From assembly GCA_900103495.1 (NCBI GenBank), contig FMWZ01000016.1, positions 1-64,000 of the forward strand: DNA of 64,000 nt, written 5' to 3'. Positions 26,539 to 35,323 of this stretch are shown in pieces. Position 1 is the first letter of the stretch. Each line of letters begins with the position of its first letter. The stretch is from Lachnospiraceae bacterium G11 (GTDB lineage Bacteria > Bacillota > Clostridia > Lachnospirales > Lachnospiraceae). The notes under the pieces were generated by a model, which saw only the letters and a list, made by a program, of their open reading frames with translations, made no database searches and had not been told where the DNA came from. The position numbers were made by a program, and so were the translations under genes.

Positions 26539-27985
26539 GTTCCAAAATCCCTTCTCTTGTACGACTGGGCACCTTAAAGCTTACCTCTGTGCCGCCTGCG
26601 TCGCTTGTAATCATTAAACCGTCAACCTGGTTATAGTAAAGTCTGATTCGAAGGTTGACGTTTACAAGGCCGAAGCCTCCGGAATGTTCGCTGATGGAAG
26701 GCTGTCCCTTCTTCATGCGCTCCCTTAAGCTTTCAATCTGTTCTTCTGTCATGCCCTGGCCCGTATCTCTGACCGAGAAAAGGAGCATATCATCCTCAAG
26801 TCTCGCACTGACTTTAATTGTTCCTCCCCCTCTTTTACCCTTGATTCCATGGTAAAGGGCGTTCTCAACCAAAGGCTGTAAAAGAAGCTTTAATATATAG
26901 TAATGACCGATTTCGTCAGGGATATCAATCTCATAGCGCATAATATCTCTGTACCTGGTCTGCTGAATTCTTAAGTATCCCTCAATGTGCTTCTTCTCCT
27001 GGCTTAAGGGTATCCAGTCTGCACCTGAGGATAAACTTATGCGGAAAAAGTCGCTTAAAGCGCTTGTTAAGGAGATAACTTCGTCTTTTTCCCCGGCTTC
27101 CGCTTTCCATACGATGGCATCCAAAGTGTTATACAGGAAGTGTGGGTTAATCTGAGCCTGGAGAGTCCTAAGCTCTGCCTTTCTCAGGTTTCTTTCATCC
27201 TGAAGGCTCTTCTTCATCATGGTCTCAAGTCTGTCCGCCATGGTGTTAACCTGAATGGTCAGGTTACGAAGCTCCGTAACCTCAGTGGCCGGAATTCTAG
27301 CCTCCAGCGCACCTTCCGCCAGCCTCTCTGAAACCTGCTCAAGACTCTCGATGGGGCCTCTTACAAAGTTGGCCGTCTTCTTCATTGCCCGGTTTCTTAT
27401 AATAAGGGCAAGAACTACGATAATGCACTCAGCCAGAGCTGTTGCGAAAATAATGGGTCTTAAGGTAAGACTCATTCTTCCGGTGGAGTCAATCTCCCCT
27501 GCGATGTAGTCGTTTAGCATACTGTCAACCAGTGTCGAAACGTCCCTGATCTCATTAAGGATTTCCTCGTTCTCAACCACCGGAACCTCTGCTTCAATGT
27601 TGTCCCTTATCATATCAACATAGTTTTCCAGAGTCTTCATGGTTCGTCCGGCAATCACCAAAGACAGGCTGTTTTCCTGCCCTGTATCAGCCGTTACCGC
27701 CTCTATGGTATCCTCCACGTTATGAATGGTGGAATAAATTCCGCTTTCCCTTATGGTGTCCCGTCCGCTGACAATATTCCAGACGCTGCCGGGAATCTCC
27801 TCTGACACTACGTTTTTGAGGCTTGCAATGGTTTCCATTCTGGCAATGGCATTATTATATTTTGCGGCATAAACAAGCATAAGTACCAGGCTTATGAAAA
27901 TAGGAATCACAAGCAAAAACACAAGCTTGTGGGACATATCGTTTATCTGCCCGATTATGCTTTTTTCCTTTTTAACTTTTTCCAT
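26519..27985 (-). CDS. Sensor histidine kinase, YesM/LytS type
   Basis: A 488-aa kinase with transmembrane helices at about 17-39 and 170-190, a small extracytoplasmic domain, a HAMP linker, the His_kinase motif with the phospho-His in INPHFLYNTLD, and an ATPase domain (DTGQGM, GGFGLVNV). Its gene follows a sugar-binding protein gene by 3 bp, the arrangement of XylFII-LytS-YesN three-component sensing in clostridia, in which the binding protein presents ligand to the kinase. Confidence 0.9.
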   Translation of the reverse strand: MEKVKKEKSIIGQINDMSHKLVFLLVIPIFISLVLMLVYAAKYNNAIARMETIASLKNVVSEEIPGSVWNIVSGRDTIRESGIYSTIHNVEDTIEAVTADTGQENSLSLVIAGRTMKTLENYVDMIRDNIEAEVPVVENEEILNEIRDVSTLVDSMLNDYIAGEIDSTGRMSLTLRPIIFATALAECIIVVLALIIRNRAMKKTANFVRGPIESLEQVSERLAEGALEARIPATEVTELRNLTIQVNTMADRLETMMKKSLQDERNLRKAELRTLQAQINPHFLYNTLDAIVWKAEAGEKDEVISLTSALSDFFRISLSSGADWIPLSQEKKHIEGYLRIQQTRYRDIMRYEIDIPDEIGHYYILKLLLQPLVENALYHGIKGKRGGGTIKVSARLEDDMLLFSVRDTGQGMTEEQIESLRERMKKGQPSISEHSGGFGLVNVNLRIRLYYNQVDGLMITSDAGGTEVSFKVPSRTREGILEHESISG

Positions 27986-27988
27986 GGC

Positions 27989-28975
27989 CTAGTATCCTCT
28001 GGGAGCAAGCCCGGTCAAATCCATTTCATCGGAAAAATACTGTTCCTCAGGGTGAATGACCTTCTCTACTTCCTCACCGGCTTTAAGCTTTCTGGCTGTC
28101 TCCATAAGCTCTTCTCCAAGCATGGGAGTACACTCGACAACGCAGTTAATCTTTCCCTCTTTAAGGACATTAATGGCATCCTGTCCGCCATCGATGGAGA
28201 TGATAATCATATCCTCTCCCGGAGCAAAGCCTGCTTTTTCAATCTCAGGAAGAGCACCTAAAGTCATTTCATCATTGTGGCTGTACACCGCATCTATCTC
28301 GTCCCCATACTTCTCAATCAGGTACTTCATGCACTCTCTTCCGCGACTTATTAAGAAATCACCATTAATGCTCTCTAAAATAACCATCCTCTCATCGTCT
28401 TTGATGGTATCCATAAAGCCCGCCTGTCTTTGACGCATGGGCGTTGAATCCTCGGTTCCTGTTATCTCAACAATGTTTACCTTCTCAAGCCCCAGGCTGT
28501 CCGCCTTTCTGATAAGGTATTCCGCAGCCATAACTCCTTCATTATAAAAATCCGCGCCAATAAGGCAGGCTGTAAGGCCTTCCTTTGAGGTGCTGATATC
28601 TCTGTCAACCAATATTACGGGAATTCCGGCTTCCTTAGCCTCTGAAAGAACGTTATCCCAGCCCTCCTCAACAATTGGGGAAAAAGCGATAACATCTACC
28701 TGATAGGCGATAAAACGCCTGATTGCTGCGATTTGGTTCTCCTGCTTCTGATTGGCATTCTCAAGCATAAGGCCGATTCCGCACTCTTCAGCCTTATTCT
28801 CAATATCCCTGGTATTGCCCATTCTCCAGGCGCTCTCTGATCCTACCTGGCTGAAGCCCAAAAGCAACGCAGGCTCGTTCTGGGGTTCTTCACCCCCCTG
28901 ACAGCCCATAGCTAGCAAAAGAACTGTAAAAAGACATAAACAGGCCATCAAACGCCTGCCAATTTTATGAAACAT
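27989..28975 (-). CDS. YtfQ-like sugar-binding lipoprotein, probable sensor accessory
   Basis: A 328-aa type I binding protein with a lipobox (LLLAMGC). The mature start GFSQVGSESAWR and the segment NQKQENQIAAIRRFI are very like E. coli YtfQ (galactofuranose). ATG 28975 is favoured by GGGGG 8 bp upstream; the TTG at 28990 precedes it. It is first in an operon with kinase and regulator but no permease, so it probably senses sugar for the kinase rather than transporting it. Confidence 0.82.
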   Translation of the reverse strand: MFHKIGRRLMACLCLFTVLLLAMGCQGGEEPQNEPALLLGFSQVGSESAWRMGNTRDIENKAEECGIGLMLENANQKQENQIAAIRRFIAYQVDVIAFSPIVEEGWDNVLSEAKEAGIPVILVDRDISTSKEGLTACLIGADFYNEGVMAAEYLIRKADSLGLEKVNIVEITGTEDSTPMRQRQAGFMDTIKDDERMVILESINGDFLISRGRECMKYLIEKYGDEIDAVYSHNDEMTLGALPEIEKAGFAPGEDMIIISIDGGQDAINVLKEGKINCVVECTPMLGEELMETARKLKAGEEVEKVIHPEEQYFSDEMDLTGLAPRGY

Positions 28976-29043
28976 AACTGTAACCCCCAAGTTATATTTA
29001 ACACCACTATATAGTTTACTAACCCACGGGGGAATGCGTCAAG

Positions 29044-29070
29044 GTGCAAAAAGCTGTCCCCAAACTGCAC
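29044..29070. repeat. Palindromic repeat, copy 2 (decayed)
   Basis: GTGCAAAAAGCTGT followed by CCCCAAACTGCAC. The right arm is identical to copies 1 and 4; the left arm is shortened. Confidence 0.6.
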
Positions 29071-29076
29071 ATAGCA

Positions 29077-29111
29077 ATAAAAAAGGTCTTGAACAAGAAG
29101 TTCAAGACCTT
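29077..29111 (-). terminator. Terminator of the tRNA-Pro gene
   Basis: Perfect 12-bp stem AAGGTCTTGAAC (29083-29094) / GTTCAAGACCTT (29100-29111) with a 5-nt loop and a T-run on the minus strand. Confidence 0.92.
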
Positions 29112-29115
29112 GTCG

Positions 29116-29190
29116 TCGGAGTGGCGGGATTCGAACTCGCGACCTCCGCCTCCCTAAGACGGCGCTCTAACCAAGCTGAGCCACACCCCG
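29116..29190 (-). tRNA. tRNA-Pro (anticodon AGG)
   Basis: Read on the minus strand it folds as a tRNA: acceptor CGGGGTG/CACTCCG plus discriminator A, D-stem GCTC/GAGC, anticodon stem CCGTC/GGCGG around the loop TTAGGGA, and T-loop TTCGAAT. The anticodon is AGG, which reads proline codons, probably with A34 edited to inosine. The T-stem GCGAG/CCCGC has an A-C mismatch at the fourth pair. CCA is not encoded (CGA follows). Confidence 0.85.
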
Positions 29191-29203
29191 TGACGCGAAA
29201 TTT

Positions 29204-29232
29204 ATTATATAATACCTTTCGCGTGAAATCAA
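29204..29232 (-). promoter_or_regulatory. Promoter of tRNA-Pro
   Basis: -35 TTGATT (29227-29232), 17-bp spacer, -10 TATAAT (29204-29209) on the minus strand, 13 bp before the mature tRNA 5' end. Confidence 0.8.
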
Positions 29233-29276
29233 GTATTTTTGAAAAGTTGTTTTATTTTTCAAAAAATCGATTATAT

Positions 29277-30728
29277 TCAGTCTTTTTCCTGCAAAACCTT
29301 AAGCAGGAACTCCCACATTCTCTTTGTGGAAGCTATGTCCAAATGCTCCTCAGTGGTATGAATGTTAAGCATGTTGGGTCCGATGGATACGCAGTCGAAA
29401 TCATCGATCTTGGAAGAGATTACACCGCACTCAAGACCGGCGTGAATAACCTCAACCTTAACGTCGTGACCGAATACTTCCTTATATATACGAACCATCT
29501 TATCTCTTAAGGGAGATTCTTTTCTGTACTGCCATCCGGGATACTCGCCCCTTACGGTAACGCTTCCGCCGGAAGCCTCGGTAATTGCTGACAGTCTTGT
29601 AAGAAGATTGTCCTTGGCGCTTCCAACTGAGCTTCGAACTGAGAATTCAGGGCAGAGGCAATCATCCAGTTTAAGGATACCCATGTTAAGGGATGTCTCA
29701 GGAAGTCCCTTAAACTCAGCGCTGTAACTGATGACGCCGTTAGGCATTATATTCATATAGGAAAGAGCGGTACGAAGGCTTTCTCTTCCCACGCTTCTCT
29801 CATATTCCATATCTCCGGAAACGATTCCGCAGGTAACGGTAACGTCGGGATCCTTGTCCCCCAGCTCGTTTCTTATCTCCTCGCCGAAATCTGCGACGAT
29901 TTCTTCCATCTTTTCGATATCGGAGGACTTGATAAGAACGTTGGCAACAGTCTCCCTGGGAATGGCATTGTCCGCAAGACCACCCTCAAGTTTGCAAAGG
30001 GAGATATCGCAGTTTTTTACCAGCTTATAAAGAAGTCTTCCCATGAGGACGTTGGAATTTCCGTGCTCCTTGTTAATCTCCTCACCTGAGTGTCCGCCAA
30101 CGAGGCCGCCTACAACAATCATGTAAGGAACGCCCTTATTGTGGCTCCAGATTACGGGGATTCGGCAGTCAATTCTTGCACCGCCGGCACAGCTTACGCA
30201 GAAAGCATCCTCACTCTCGGAATCGATATTAATCATTCTGCGGGCTTTAAGCGGAGTGCAGTCGAGAGCTTTGGCTCCGTCCATACCCACTTCCTCATTA
30301 ACCGTAATAACAACTTCAAGGGCAGGATGAGGAATGTCATCGGAATCAAGAATTGCCAGGCAATAGGCAACCGCTATTCCATCATCTCCTCCAAGGCTGG
30401 TTCCCTCGGCAAAAACATATTTGTCGTCGTGGGTAACTCTTAACCCGTCCTTTTCAAGGTCGATGTCGCAATCAGGCTTCTTAACCGCCACCATGTCCAT
30501 GTGGCCCTGAAGAATAACAGGTTCTTCCTTCTCATAGCCCGGGGTGGCGTCCTTAAATATAATAACGTTCTTGGCTTCGTCCTGTATAACCTTCAAGCCC
30601 CTCTCGCTTGCGAAACCCACCAGATAATCACTCATTTTGTCAATATTAAAGGAACCGTGAGGGATGCTGCAGAGCTTCTCAAAAAACTCAAACACCTTCT
30701 TAGGTTCCAAATCCGAAATTTTTCCCAT
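29277..30728 (-). CDS. pepD: Aminoacyl-histidine dipeptidase (Xaa-His dipeptidase, M20)
   Basis: A 483-aa cytosolic metallopeptidase of the PepD family. The di-zinc ligands are visible: His in LQGHMDMV, Asp in LGGDDGIA, Glu pair in VNEEVGMDGA and the distal His near IHAGLECG. It hydrolyses dipeptides such as carnosine-like Xaa-His and helps recycle peptides. The length fits the family (about 485). ATG is preceded by AAAGGA. It is a single gene, upstream of tRNA-Pro on the same strand. Confidence 0.93.
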   Translation of the reverse strand: MGKISDLEPKKVFEFFEKLCSIPHGSFNIDKMSDYLVGFASERGLKVIQDEAKNVIIFKDATPGYEKEEPVILQGHMDMVAVKKPDCDIDLEKDGLRVTHDDKYVFAEGTSLGGDDGIAVAYCLAILDSDDIPHPALEVVITVNEEVGMDGAKALDCTPLKARRMINIDSESEDAFCVSCAGGARIDCRIPVIWSHNKGVPYMIVVGGLVGGHSGEEINKEHGNSNVLMGRLLYKLVKNCDISLCKLEGGLADNAIPRETVANVLIKSSDIEKMEEIVADFGEEIRNELGDKDPDVTVTCGIVSGDMEYERSVGRESLRTALSYMNIMPNGVISYSAEFKGLPETSLNMGILKLDDCLCPEFSVRSSVGSAKDNLLTRLSAITEASGGSVTVRGEYPGWQYRKESPLRDKMVRIYKEVFGHDVKVEVIHAGLECGVISSKIDDFDCVSIGPNMLNIHTTEEHLDIASTKRMWEFLLKVLQEKD

Positions 30729-30797
30729 AGCAATCCTTTCAGTAAAACTTTATTTCGAGTTATCTCACTCAACATAAAATTATAACATTTTCTGTTC

Positions 30798-30826
30798 TTG
30801 ATTTCCATAGGGGCGGGTGCTACGAT
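30798..30826 (+). promoter_or_regulatory. Promoter of the class II amidotransferase, probably giving a leaderless mRNA
   Basis: TTGATT (30798-30803), 17-bp spacer, TACGAT (30821-30826). The ATG begins at 30833, 7 bp after the -10, so transcription would start at or next to the start codon. No ribosome-binding site lies at a normal distance. Confidence 0.55.
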
Positions 30827-30832
30827 AAACCC

Positions 30833-31573
30833 ATGTGTGAACTATTTGGATTAAACGGAACAATTGAATTAAACCTTACCCCCTGCTTAGAGGAGTTCTT
30901 TTCCCACTCCACGGAGCATCCCGACGGCTGGGGCATATTTAATATAGATAAGGACGAAATAATCAAGGAACCTCTCCCCGCCTACGAGAGTTCTCTGGTA
31001 AAAAAGCTGATCTCCTCTCCCTATAAGGCCACTAATATGTTTGCTCACATAAGACAGGCCACAAAGGGAAGTATGATTTATGAAAATGCCCATCCTTTCA
31101 GAAAGACAGACGCCTCAGGAAGGGTTTGGACCTTTATGCATAACGGCACTGTCTTTGATTTTCCACGACTTGATGCTTATAAGGAATCACAGCTTGGAAG
31201 CACCGACAGTGAACGTATTTTATGGTATTTGACTGACGTGGTCAATGATGTGCCTGATGAAAGCCTTTCTTTAGTCCTGGCGGACACTATAAGGGCCATG
31301 ACACCGAATAATAAGCTCAATCTCATGTTTTATGATGGTTCTAACACATATGTGCATACTAACATGAAATCAACCCTTTATTATGCCACGGTTAAGAGAA
31401 ACGACAACACTGCCACTCTCTTCTCCACCGCTCCGCTAAAGGCTCTCCACGATCTTGACGACATTGTCGTCACAGAATCCTGGACACCTCTTCCCTTATC
31501 AAAGCTCATGGTCTACAGGGACGGTCGGCGAATATTTGAATCACCCGAATCCGGGTCCATCTACACCGAATAG
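30833..31573 (+). CDS. Class II glutamine amidotransferase, YafJ type
   Basis: A 246-aa Ntn-type amidotransferase. The start is certain because the catalytic Cys must be residue 2 (MCELFGLNG). Other marks are HPDGWGIF, the Arg/His oxyanion region FAHIRQAT and the FMHNGTV motif with the conserved Asn-Gly. It would release ammonia from glutamine or act on a gamma-glutamyl group; the acceptor is unknown. It is monocistronic and shares a bidirectional terminator with rplT. Confidence 0.88.
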   Translation: MCELFGLNGTIELNLTPCLEEFFSHSTEHPDGWGIFNIDKDEIIKEPLPAYESSLVKKLISSPYKATNMFAHIRQATKGSMIYENAHPFRKTDASGRVWTFMHNGTVFDFPRLDAYKESQLGSTDSERILWYLTDVVNDVPDESLSLVLADTIRAMTPNNKLNLMFYDGSNTYVHTNMKSTLYYATVKRNDNTATLFSTAPLKALHDLDDIVVTESWTPLPLSKLMVYRDGRRIFESPESGSIYTE

Positions 31574-31604
31574 GTGCAATTTGGGGACAGTCCCCATTTT
31601 GCAC
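31574..31604. repeat. 31-bp palindromic repeat, copy 3
   Basis: GTGCAATTTGGGGA-CAG-TCCCCATTTTGCAC, directly after the amidotransferase stop codon and before the terminator. Confidence 0.8.
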
Positions 31605-31612
31605 ATAAAAAA

Positions 31613-31638
31613 AGCAGGGTATGTACCCTGCTCTTTTT
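31613..31638. terminator. Bidirectional terminator between the amidotransferase and rplT
   Basis: Stem AGCAGGGTA/TACCCTGCT with T-runs on both strands (CTTTTTT on plus, TTTTTTTATG on minus). Confidence 0.9.
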
Positions 31639-31644
31639 TCATCA

Positions 31645-32001
31645 TTAAGCGATCTTGCTCTTAGCGAGCTCTGCCAATGTCTTGAATCCATCAGCATCAT
31701 TTACTGCCATCTCAGCAAGCATCTTTCTGTTCATATCAACACCTGCAAGCTTAAGACCATACATGAACTTGCTGTATGAAAGTCCGTTGATTCTTGCTGC
31801 TGCATTGATACGTGCGATCCAAAGCTGTCTGAACTGACGCTTTCTCTCTTTACGGCCTGCATAGCTGGATGTAAGAGCTCTCATTACAGACTGCTTAGCA
31901 ACTCTGTACTGTTTGGAGCGAGCTCCTCTGAATCCCTTTGCAAGCTTTAATACTCTATTATGTTTCTTCTTAGCGTTTAAACCGCCTTTAATACGTGCCA
32001 T
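31645..32001 (-). CDS. rplT: Ribosomal protein L20
   Basis: A 118-aa basic protein with the L20 hallmark [23 protein letters not shown] at its start and the [18 protein letters not shown] motif. It binds 23S rRNA early in 50S assembly. It is the last gene of infC-rpmI-rplT and probably feeds back on the leader attenuator at 32824-32936. Confidence 0.98.
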   Translation of the reverse strand: MARIKGGLNAKKKHNRVLKLAKGFRGARSKQYRVAKQSVMRALTSSYAGRKERKRQFRQLWIARINAAARINGLSYSKFMYGLKLAGVDMNRKMLAEMAVNDADGFKTLAELAKSKIA

Positions 32002-32039
32002 AATTATTCCTCCTTAATCCAAAATCGTAAAACCCTATC

Positions 32040-32237
32040 TTAGAGATAAGGCAAAATCTTCTTCATGTTCTTAACGTTGGTAGCGTCTGTCATAGCAGGC
32101 TTTCTCAAGTTACGTTTTGTCTTTGTTGTCTTCTTGGTAAGGATATGGCTCTTATAAGCTTTGTTTCTCTTTAACTTTCCATTTCCTGTTAATTTAAAAC
32201 GCTTTGCAGCTGCTCTGCTGGTTTTCATCTTGGGCAT
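32040..32237 (-). CDS. rpmI: Ribosomal protein L35
   Basis: A 65-aa basic protein with the family start [20 protein letters not shown] and KRNLRKPA near the C-terminus. It sits between infC and rplT, 38 bp before rplT, in the canonical order. Confidence 0.98.
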   Translation of the reverse strand: MPKMKTSRAAAKRFKLTGNGKLKRNKAYKSHILTKKTTKTKRNLRKPAMTDATNVKNMKKILPYL

Positions 32238-32293
32238 AACATATTCCTCCTGTACTGAACTTAATCTATTTTAACTGTTGTTGAGAACAAAAG

Positions 32294-32800
32294 TTATCTC
32301 TTTTCAGTTAAAAACATTGTCATTGCTCTTCCCTCAACCTTGGGTGCCTTATCAACTACTGCGATATCGGCAAGGCCTTCGGCGAAGTCATCCAAAATGT
32401 GCTTGGAACTGTTCATGTGAGCCATCTCACGACCTCTGAAACGAAGAGTGATCTTAACCTTGTCACCCTTTGTAAGGAACTTCCTTGCAGCATTCATCTT
32501 GGTATTCAAATCGTTGGTATCGATGTTGGGAGACAAACGAATCTCCTTAACCTCAGTTGTGTGCTGTTTCTTCTTTGCTTCCTTCTCACGACGAAGCTGT
32601 TCATATTTGTACTTACCGTAGTCAACAATCTTAACTACAGGCGGCTTAGCTGTGGGAGCAATCATTACAAGATCAAGCTCTGCATCATCTGCAAGCTTCT
32701 GAGCTTCCTTGCCGGACATAATTCCGAGCTGCTCTCCGTCTGCGCCTACAACACGCACTTCCTTCTCACGAATCTGTTCATTAATTAATGTTTCGCTAAT
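32294..32800 (-). CDS. infC: Translation initiation factor IF-3 (AUU start)
   Basis: A 168-aa IF-3: N-terminal domain (LINEQIREKEVRVVGADGEQLG) and C-terminal domain (RLSPNIDTNDLNTKMNAARKFL ... KITLRFRGREMAH). The start is ATT at 32798-32800, with GGAGG 8 bp upstream; AUU starts are the rule for infC and allow IF-3 to repress its own translation. The ATG at 32854 lies inside the attenuator hairpin and is not a start. It governs initiator tRNA selection on the 30S subunit. Confidence 0.96.
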   Translation of the reverse strand: MSETLINEQIREKEVRVVGADGEQLGIMSGKEAQKLADDAELDLVMIAPTAKPPVVKIVDYGKYKYEQLRREKEAKKKQHTTEVKEIRLSPNIDTNDLNTKMNAARKFLTKGDKVKITLRFRGREMAHMNSSKHILDDFAEGLADIAVVDKAPKVEGRAMTMFLTEKR

Positions 32801-32823
32801 TGTCGTACCCTCCAAAAATGAAT

Positions 32824-32936
32824 AAAAAAAAGTGGATAGCAAATTATCCACCAAACCAAAAATAAACCCGAAAAATCACGAGATATCTTCAATGTTAACG
32901 CTTACAAGCCCTGTTGCCGTAAGGTGAGAGTGGATA
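32824..32936 (-). promoter_or_regulatory. infC-rpmI-rplT leader attenuator
   Basis: Just before the infC ribosome-binding site the minus strand reads GTGGATA-ATTTGC-TATCCAC and then eight Ts (32824-32851), an intrinsic terminator. The 5' arm can instead pair with an upstream TATCCAC (32930-32936), giving an antiterminator. This is the expected design of the L20-controlled leader of Firmicutes infC operons. Confidence 0.8.
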
Positions 32937-32970
32937 CTCTGCTTTGTTTTCACGCTTCACACGCTAGAAT

Positions 32971-32999
32971 AGAATAACACTTCGAATCGTCATTGTCAA
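32971..32999 (-). promoter_or_regulatory. Promoter of infC-rpmI-rplT
   Basis: -35 TTGACA (32994-32999), 17-bp spacer, -10 TATTCT (32971-32976) on the minus strand. The 5' leader is then about 165 nt. Confidence 0.8.
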
Positions 33000-33125
33000 C
33001 ATTTATTTCGAAAAAGAATTAAGAAAATCCTACGTTTTTCATACTTTTACTTTTGAAATGAATTTGTTATACTGTTGCATGACGGCAATGCACCAAATGT
33101 TACACATATAAAGAGGAAACAATTG

Positions 33126-34202
33126 ATGAGTGATATATCAAGCGTCGTTGTCATTATACCATCCCTTAACCCGGATGAAAAGCTAAACATGGTTGTAGAC
33201 GGAGCCATTAATGAAGGCTTCACTCACCTGGTTTTGGTAAATGACGGCAGCGACGAAAATCATGTGGCCCGTTTTGAGGAGGCAGCAAAGCATCCCGAGG
33301 TCACTGTACTTACCCATGAGGTTAACAAAGGTAAAGGTCGTGCCTTAAAGACGGCCTTTGAATATATACTGGCAAACCTTCCCGATATGGCCGGTGCCAT
33401 CACCGTTGACGGTGACAACCAGCACACCCCGAAGGATATGGCCAACTGCTCCAGGCGCCTTATAGCCGAAAAGGACAAGATGGTCCTGGGCTGCAGAGAC
33501 TTCAACGATCCTTCCGTTCCCTTCAAGAGCAAGAACGGAAATAAGATAACAAGATTTGTATTTAAGCATTTATGCGGAATGGAAATCACGGATACCCAGA
33601 CCGGTCTTCGTGCTTTTCCCATGTCCTTCCTTCCTGTTCTCATAGAGACCAAGGGTGACCGGTTCGAATATGAGACCGAGATGTTTTTCTCATTGGACAG
33701 AGCAGGACTTAAGTGGGTTGAGGAAACCATTGAGACAGTATATATAGAAGAGAATGCATCAAGTCACTTCCATCCCTTCAGGGATTCCTTTAAGATTTAC
33801 CGCATTATCTTTAAGAACATTTTCAGGTTTTTCCTAAGTTCCATGTCGGCATTTGCCATTGACTACGGAATTTTTAATTTCCTTAATATAATGCTTACAT
33901 CTACGATGCCAAAGAGTACTAAGCTCTTCATTGCAACCTTCGTTGCAAGAACGGTATCTTCCTTATATAATTACACGGTAAACAGAAAGCTCGTCTTCAA
34001 ATCAAAGACAAAGAAGCGCCGCTCCATGCTGCGCTACTACATCCTGGCCATCTGTCAGGTGAGCGTTTCTTACGGACTGGTATTCTTACTTAGCACAGTG
34101 TTTGATGCCGGTACCGGACTTGAGGCTGTACTCAAGCTTATCGTGGACATTCTTCTTTTCCTGTTCAGTTTCAGGATTCAGCAGGAATGGGTATTTAAAT
34201 AA
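33126..34202 (+). CDS. Glycosyltransferase family 2 fused to a GtrA membrane domain
   Basis: A 358-aa protein. Residues 1-225 form a GT-A/DPM1-like transferase (VVVIIPSLNPDEK, VNDGSDEN, DGDNQH as DxD, TQTGLRAF). Residues 235-358 contain four helices of the GtrA family. It probably moves a sugar onto undecaprenyl phosphate and flips it for cell-envelope glycan. ATG 33126 follows AGAGGA by 8 bp; the frame's first ATG at 33075 has no site. It heads a three-gene + strand operon. Confidence 0.88.
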   Translation: MSDISSVVVIIPSLNPDEKLNMVVDGAINEGFTHLVLVNDGSDENHVARFEEAAKHPEVTVLTHEVNKGKGRALKTAFEYILANLPDMAGAITVDGDNQHTPKDMANCSRRLIAEKDKMVLGCRDFNDPSVPFKSKNGNKITRFVFKHLCGMEITDTQTGLRAFPMSFLPVLIETKGDRFEYETEMFFSLDRAGLKWVEETIETVYIEENASSHFHPFRDSFKIYRIIFKNIFRFFLSSMSAFAIDYGIFNFLNIMLTSTMPKSTKLFIATFVARTVSSLYNYTVNRKLVFKSKTKKRRSMLRYYILAICQVSVSYGLVFLLSTVFDAGTGLEAVLKLIVDILLFLFSFRIQQEWVFK

Positions 34203-34235
34203 GTAATAAATGTAATCAGTGAGGTAAATATATCA

Positions 34236-35303
34236 ATGAAAGCCGGAAAAGTAATAGGAAGAATCTTCCTTGTTCTGGGAAGTTTTATTGTCGTTACTGC
34301 GTTAGGTGCACATCTTACACTCTATACAATCTGTAATGGTCCCAGCGAAAGCGCCAAGCAGATGTTTGTAACCACAATGCTTGAGACAGGAGCTCTTAAG
34401 TTCCTTGCCAAATGGTATTTCTCCGAGGAGGAGATTGAGCAGTACACCCAGTCCAACGGAATGATTCATAACGATGCCGAGGTTGATACGGATCTTATCG
34501 TGATTTCCGATGACCCCGAAGCATCTGATACAGAGGAAGAATTCGACGAGAACGGTATCCGAATCGATGAGATTACCGGACGTACATTCTTCGCCAAGAT
34601 GATGGTTATCAAGGATCCTTCAAGAGTTACTTCCACCACCATCTATCCCTGGTCCGATCTTAACCACAGCAAGGATGGCAAGACTCTCGAAGAGCTTGTT
34701 ACCGAAGGTGACTACCTTGCAGGTATAAACGGTGGTGAATACGAGTCCTCAGGAAACTGGGGCGGACGTCCCAAGGGCGTTGTTGTATGCCAGGGCGAAA
34801 TTCAGTTTAACCAGCCTGAGAACGGCGATGTGCTTGTTGGTTTTTCCAAGGAGCACAAACTTGTTATAAAAGATATCTCAAACTTCTCTCCCGAGAACGC
34901 ACAGAAGGTTGTAGAAGAAAACGAGATCATGGACGCTGTCTGCTTCAAGGATCTTAACGGAACAGACAACAACCACTTTACTAAGTTAATTGTCAACGGA
35001 GAAGCCACACAGATTACAGGTTCCGGTTCCGGAGCCAACCCCAGAACCGCCATCGGACAGCGTGCCGACGGTGCGGTTTTATTCCTTGTATGTGACGGTC
35101 GAGGCGCCGGCGGACACCTTGGTGCAACCGCTGCCGATGTCATCGGAATCATGCAGGATTACGGTGCTGTAAACGCTGCCAACTTAGACGGCGGAAGTTC
35201 CTCCTCCATGTACTATAACGGACAGTATGAGATGACCAGTGTAACCCTTTACTACTCCACCTCATCCTGGCGTCTTCCCACAGCTTTTGTGGTAACAAAG
35301 TAA
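34236..35303 (+). CDS. Phosphodiester glycosidase family protein (NAGPA/DUF2233)
   Basis: A 355-aa exported protein with one N-terminal transmembrane helix (about 8-32), an acidic linker (residues 80-110) and a C-terminal phosphodiester-glycosidase domain marked by NPRTAIGQRADG, FLVCDGRGAGGHLG and ANLDGGSSSSM. Family members cleave sugar-1-phosphodiesters, so cell-wall or exopolysaccharide editing is likely. It lies 33 bp after the GT2-GtrA gene and 20 bp before the next gene, suggesting one glycan module. Confidence 0.87.
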   Translation: MKAGKVIGRIFLVLGSFIVVTALGAHLTLYTICNGPSESAKQMFVTTMLETGALKFLAKWYFSEEEIEQYTQSNGMIHNDAEVDTDLIVISDDPEASDTEEEFDENGIRIDEITGRTFFAKMMVIKDPSRVTSTTIYPWSDLNHSKDGKTLEELVTEGDYLAGINGGEYESSGNWGGRPKGVVVCQGEIQFNQPENGDVLVGFSKEHKLVIKDISNFSPENAQKVVEENEIMDAVCFKDLNGTDNNHFTKLIVNGEATQITGSGSGANPRTAIGQRADGAVLFLVCDGRGAGGHLGATAADVIGIMQDYGAVNAANLDGGSSSSMYYNGQYEMTSVTLYYSTSSWRLPTAFVVTK

Positions 35304-35323
35304 TCGGAAAGGAGCTGTGAAAG

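Noticed and set aside
29116-29190. tRNA-Pro as an integration site of a mobile element
   Set aside because: No integrase is nearby and no duplicated tRNA 3' end was seen in the window.
32801-32854. N-terminal extension of IF-3 from ATG 32854
   Set aside because: That ATG is within the attenuator hairpin. The GGAGG site points to the ATT at 32800, and the protein from there matches IF-3.
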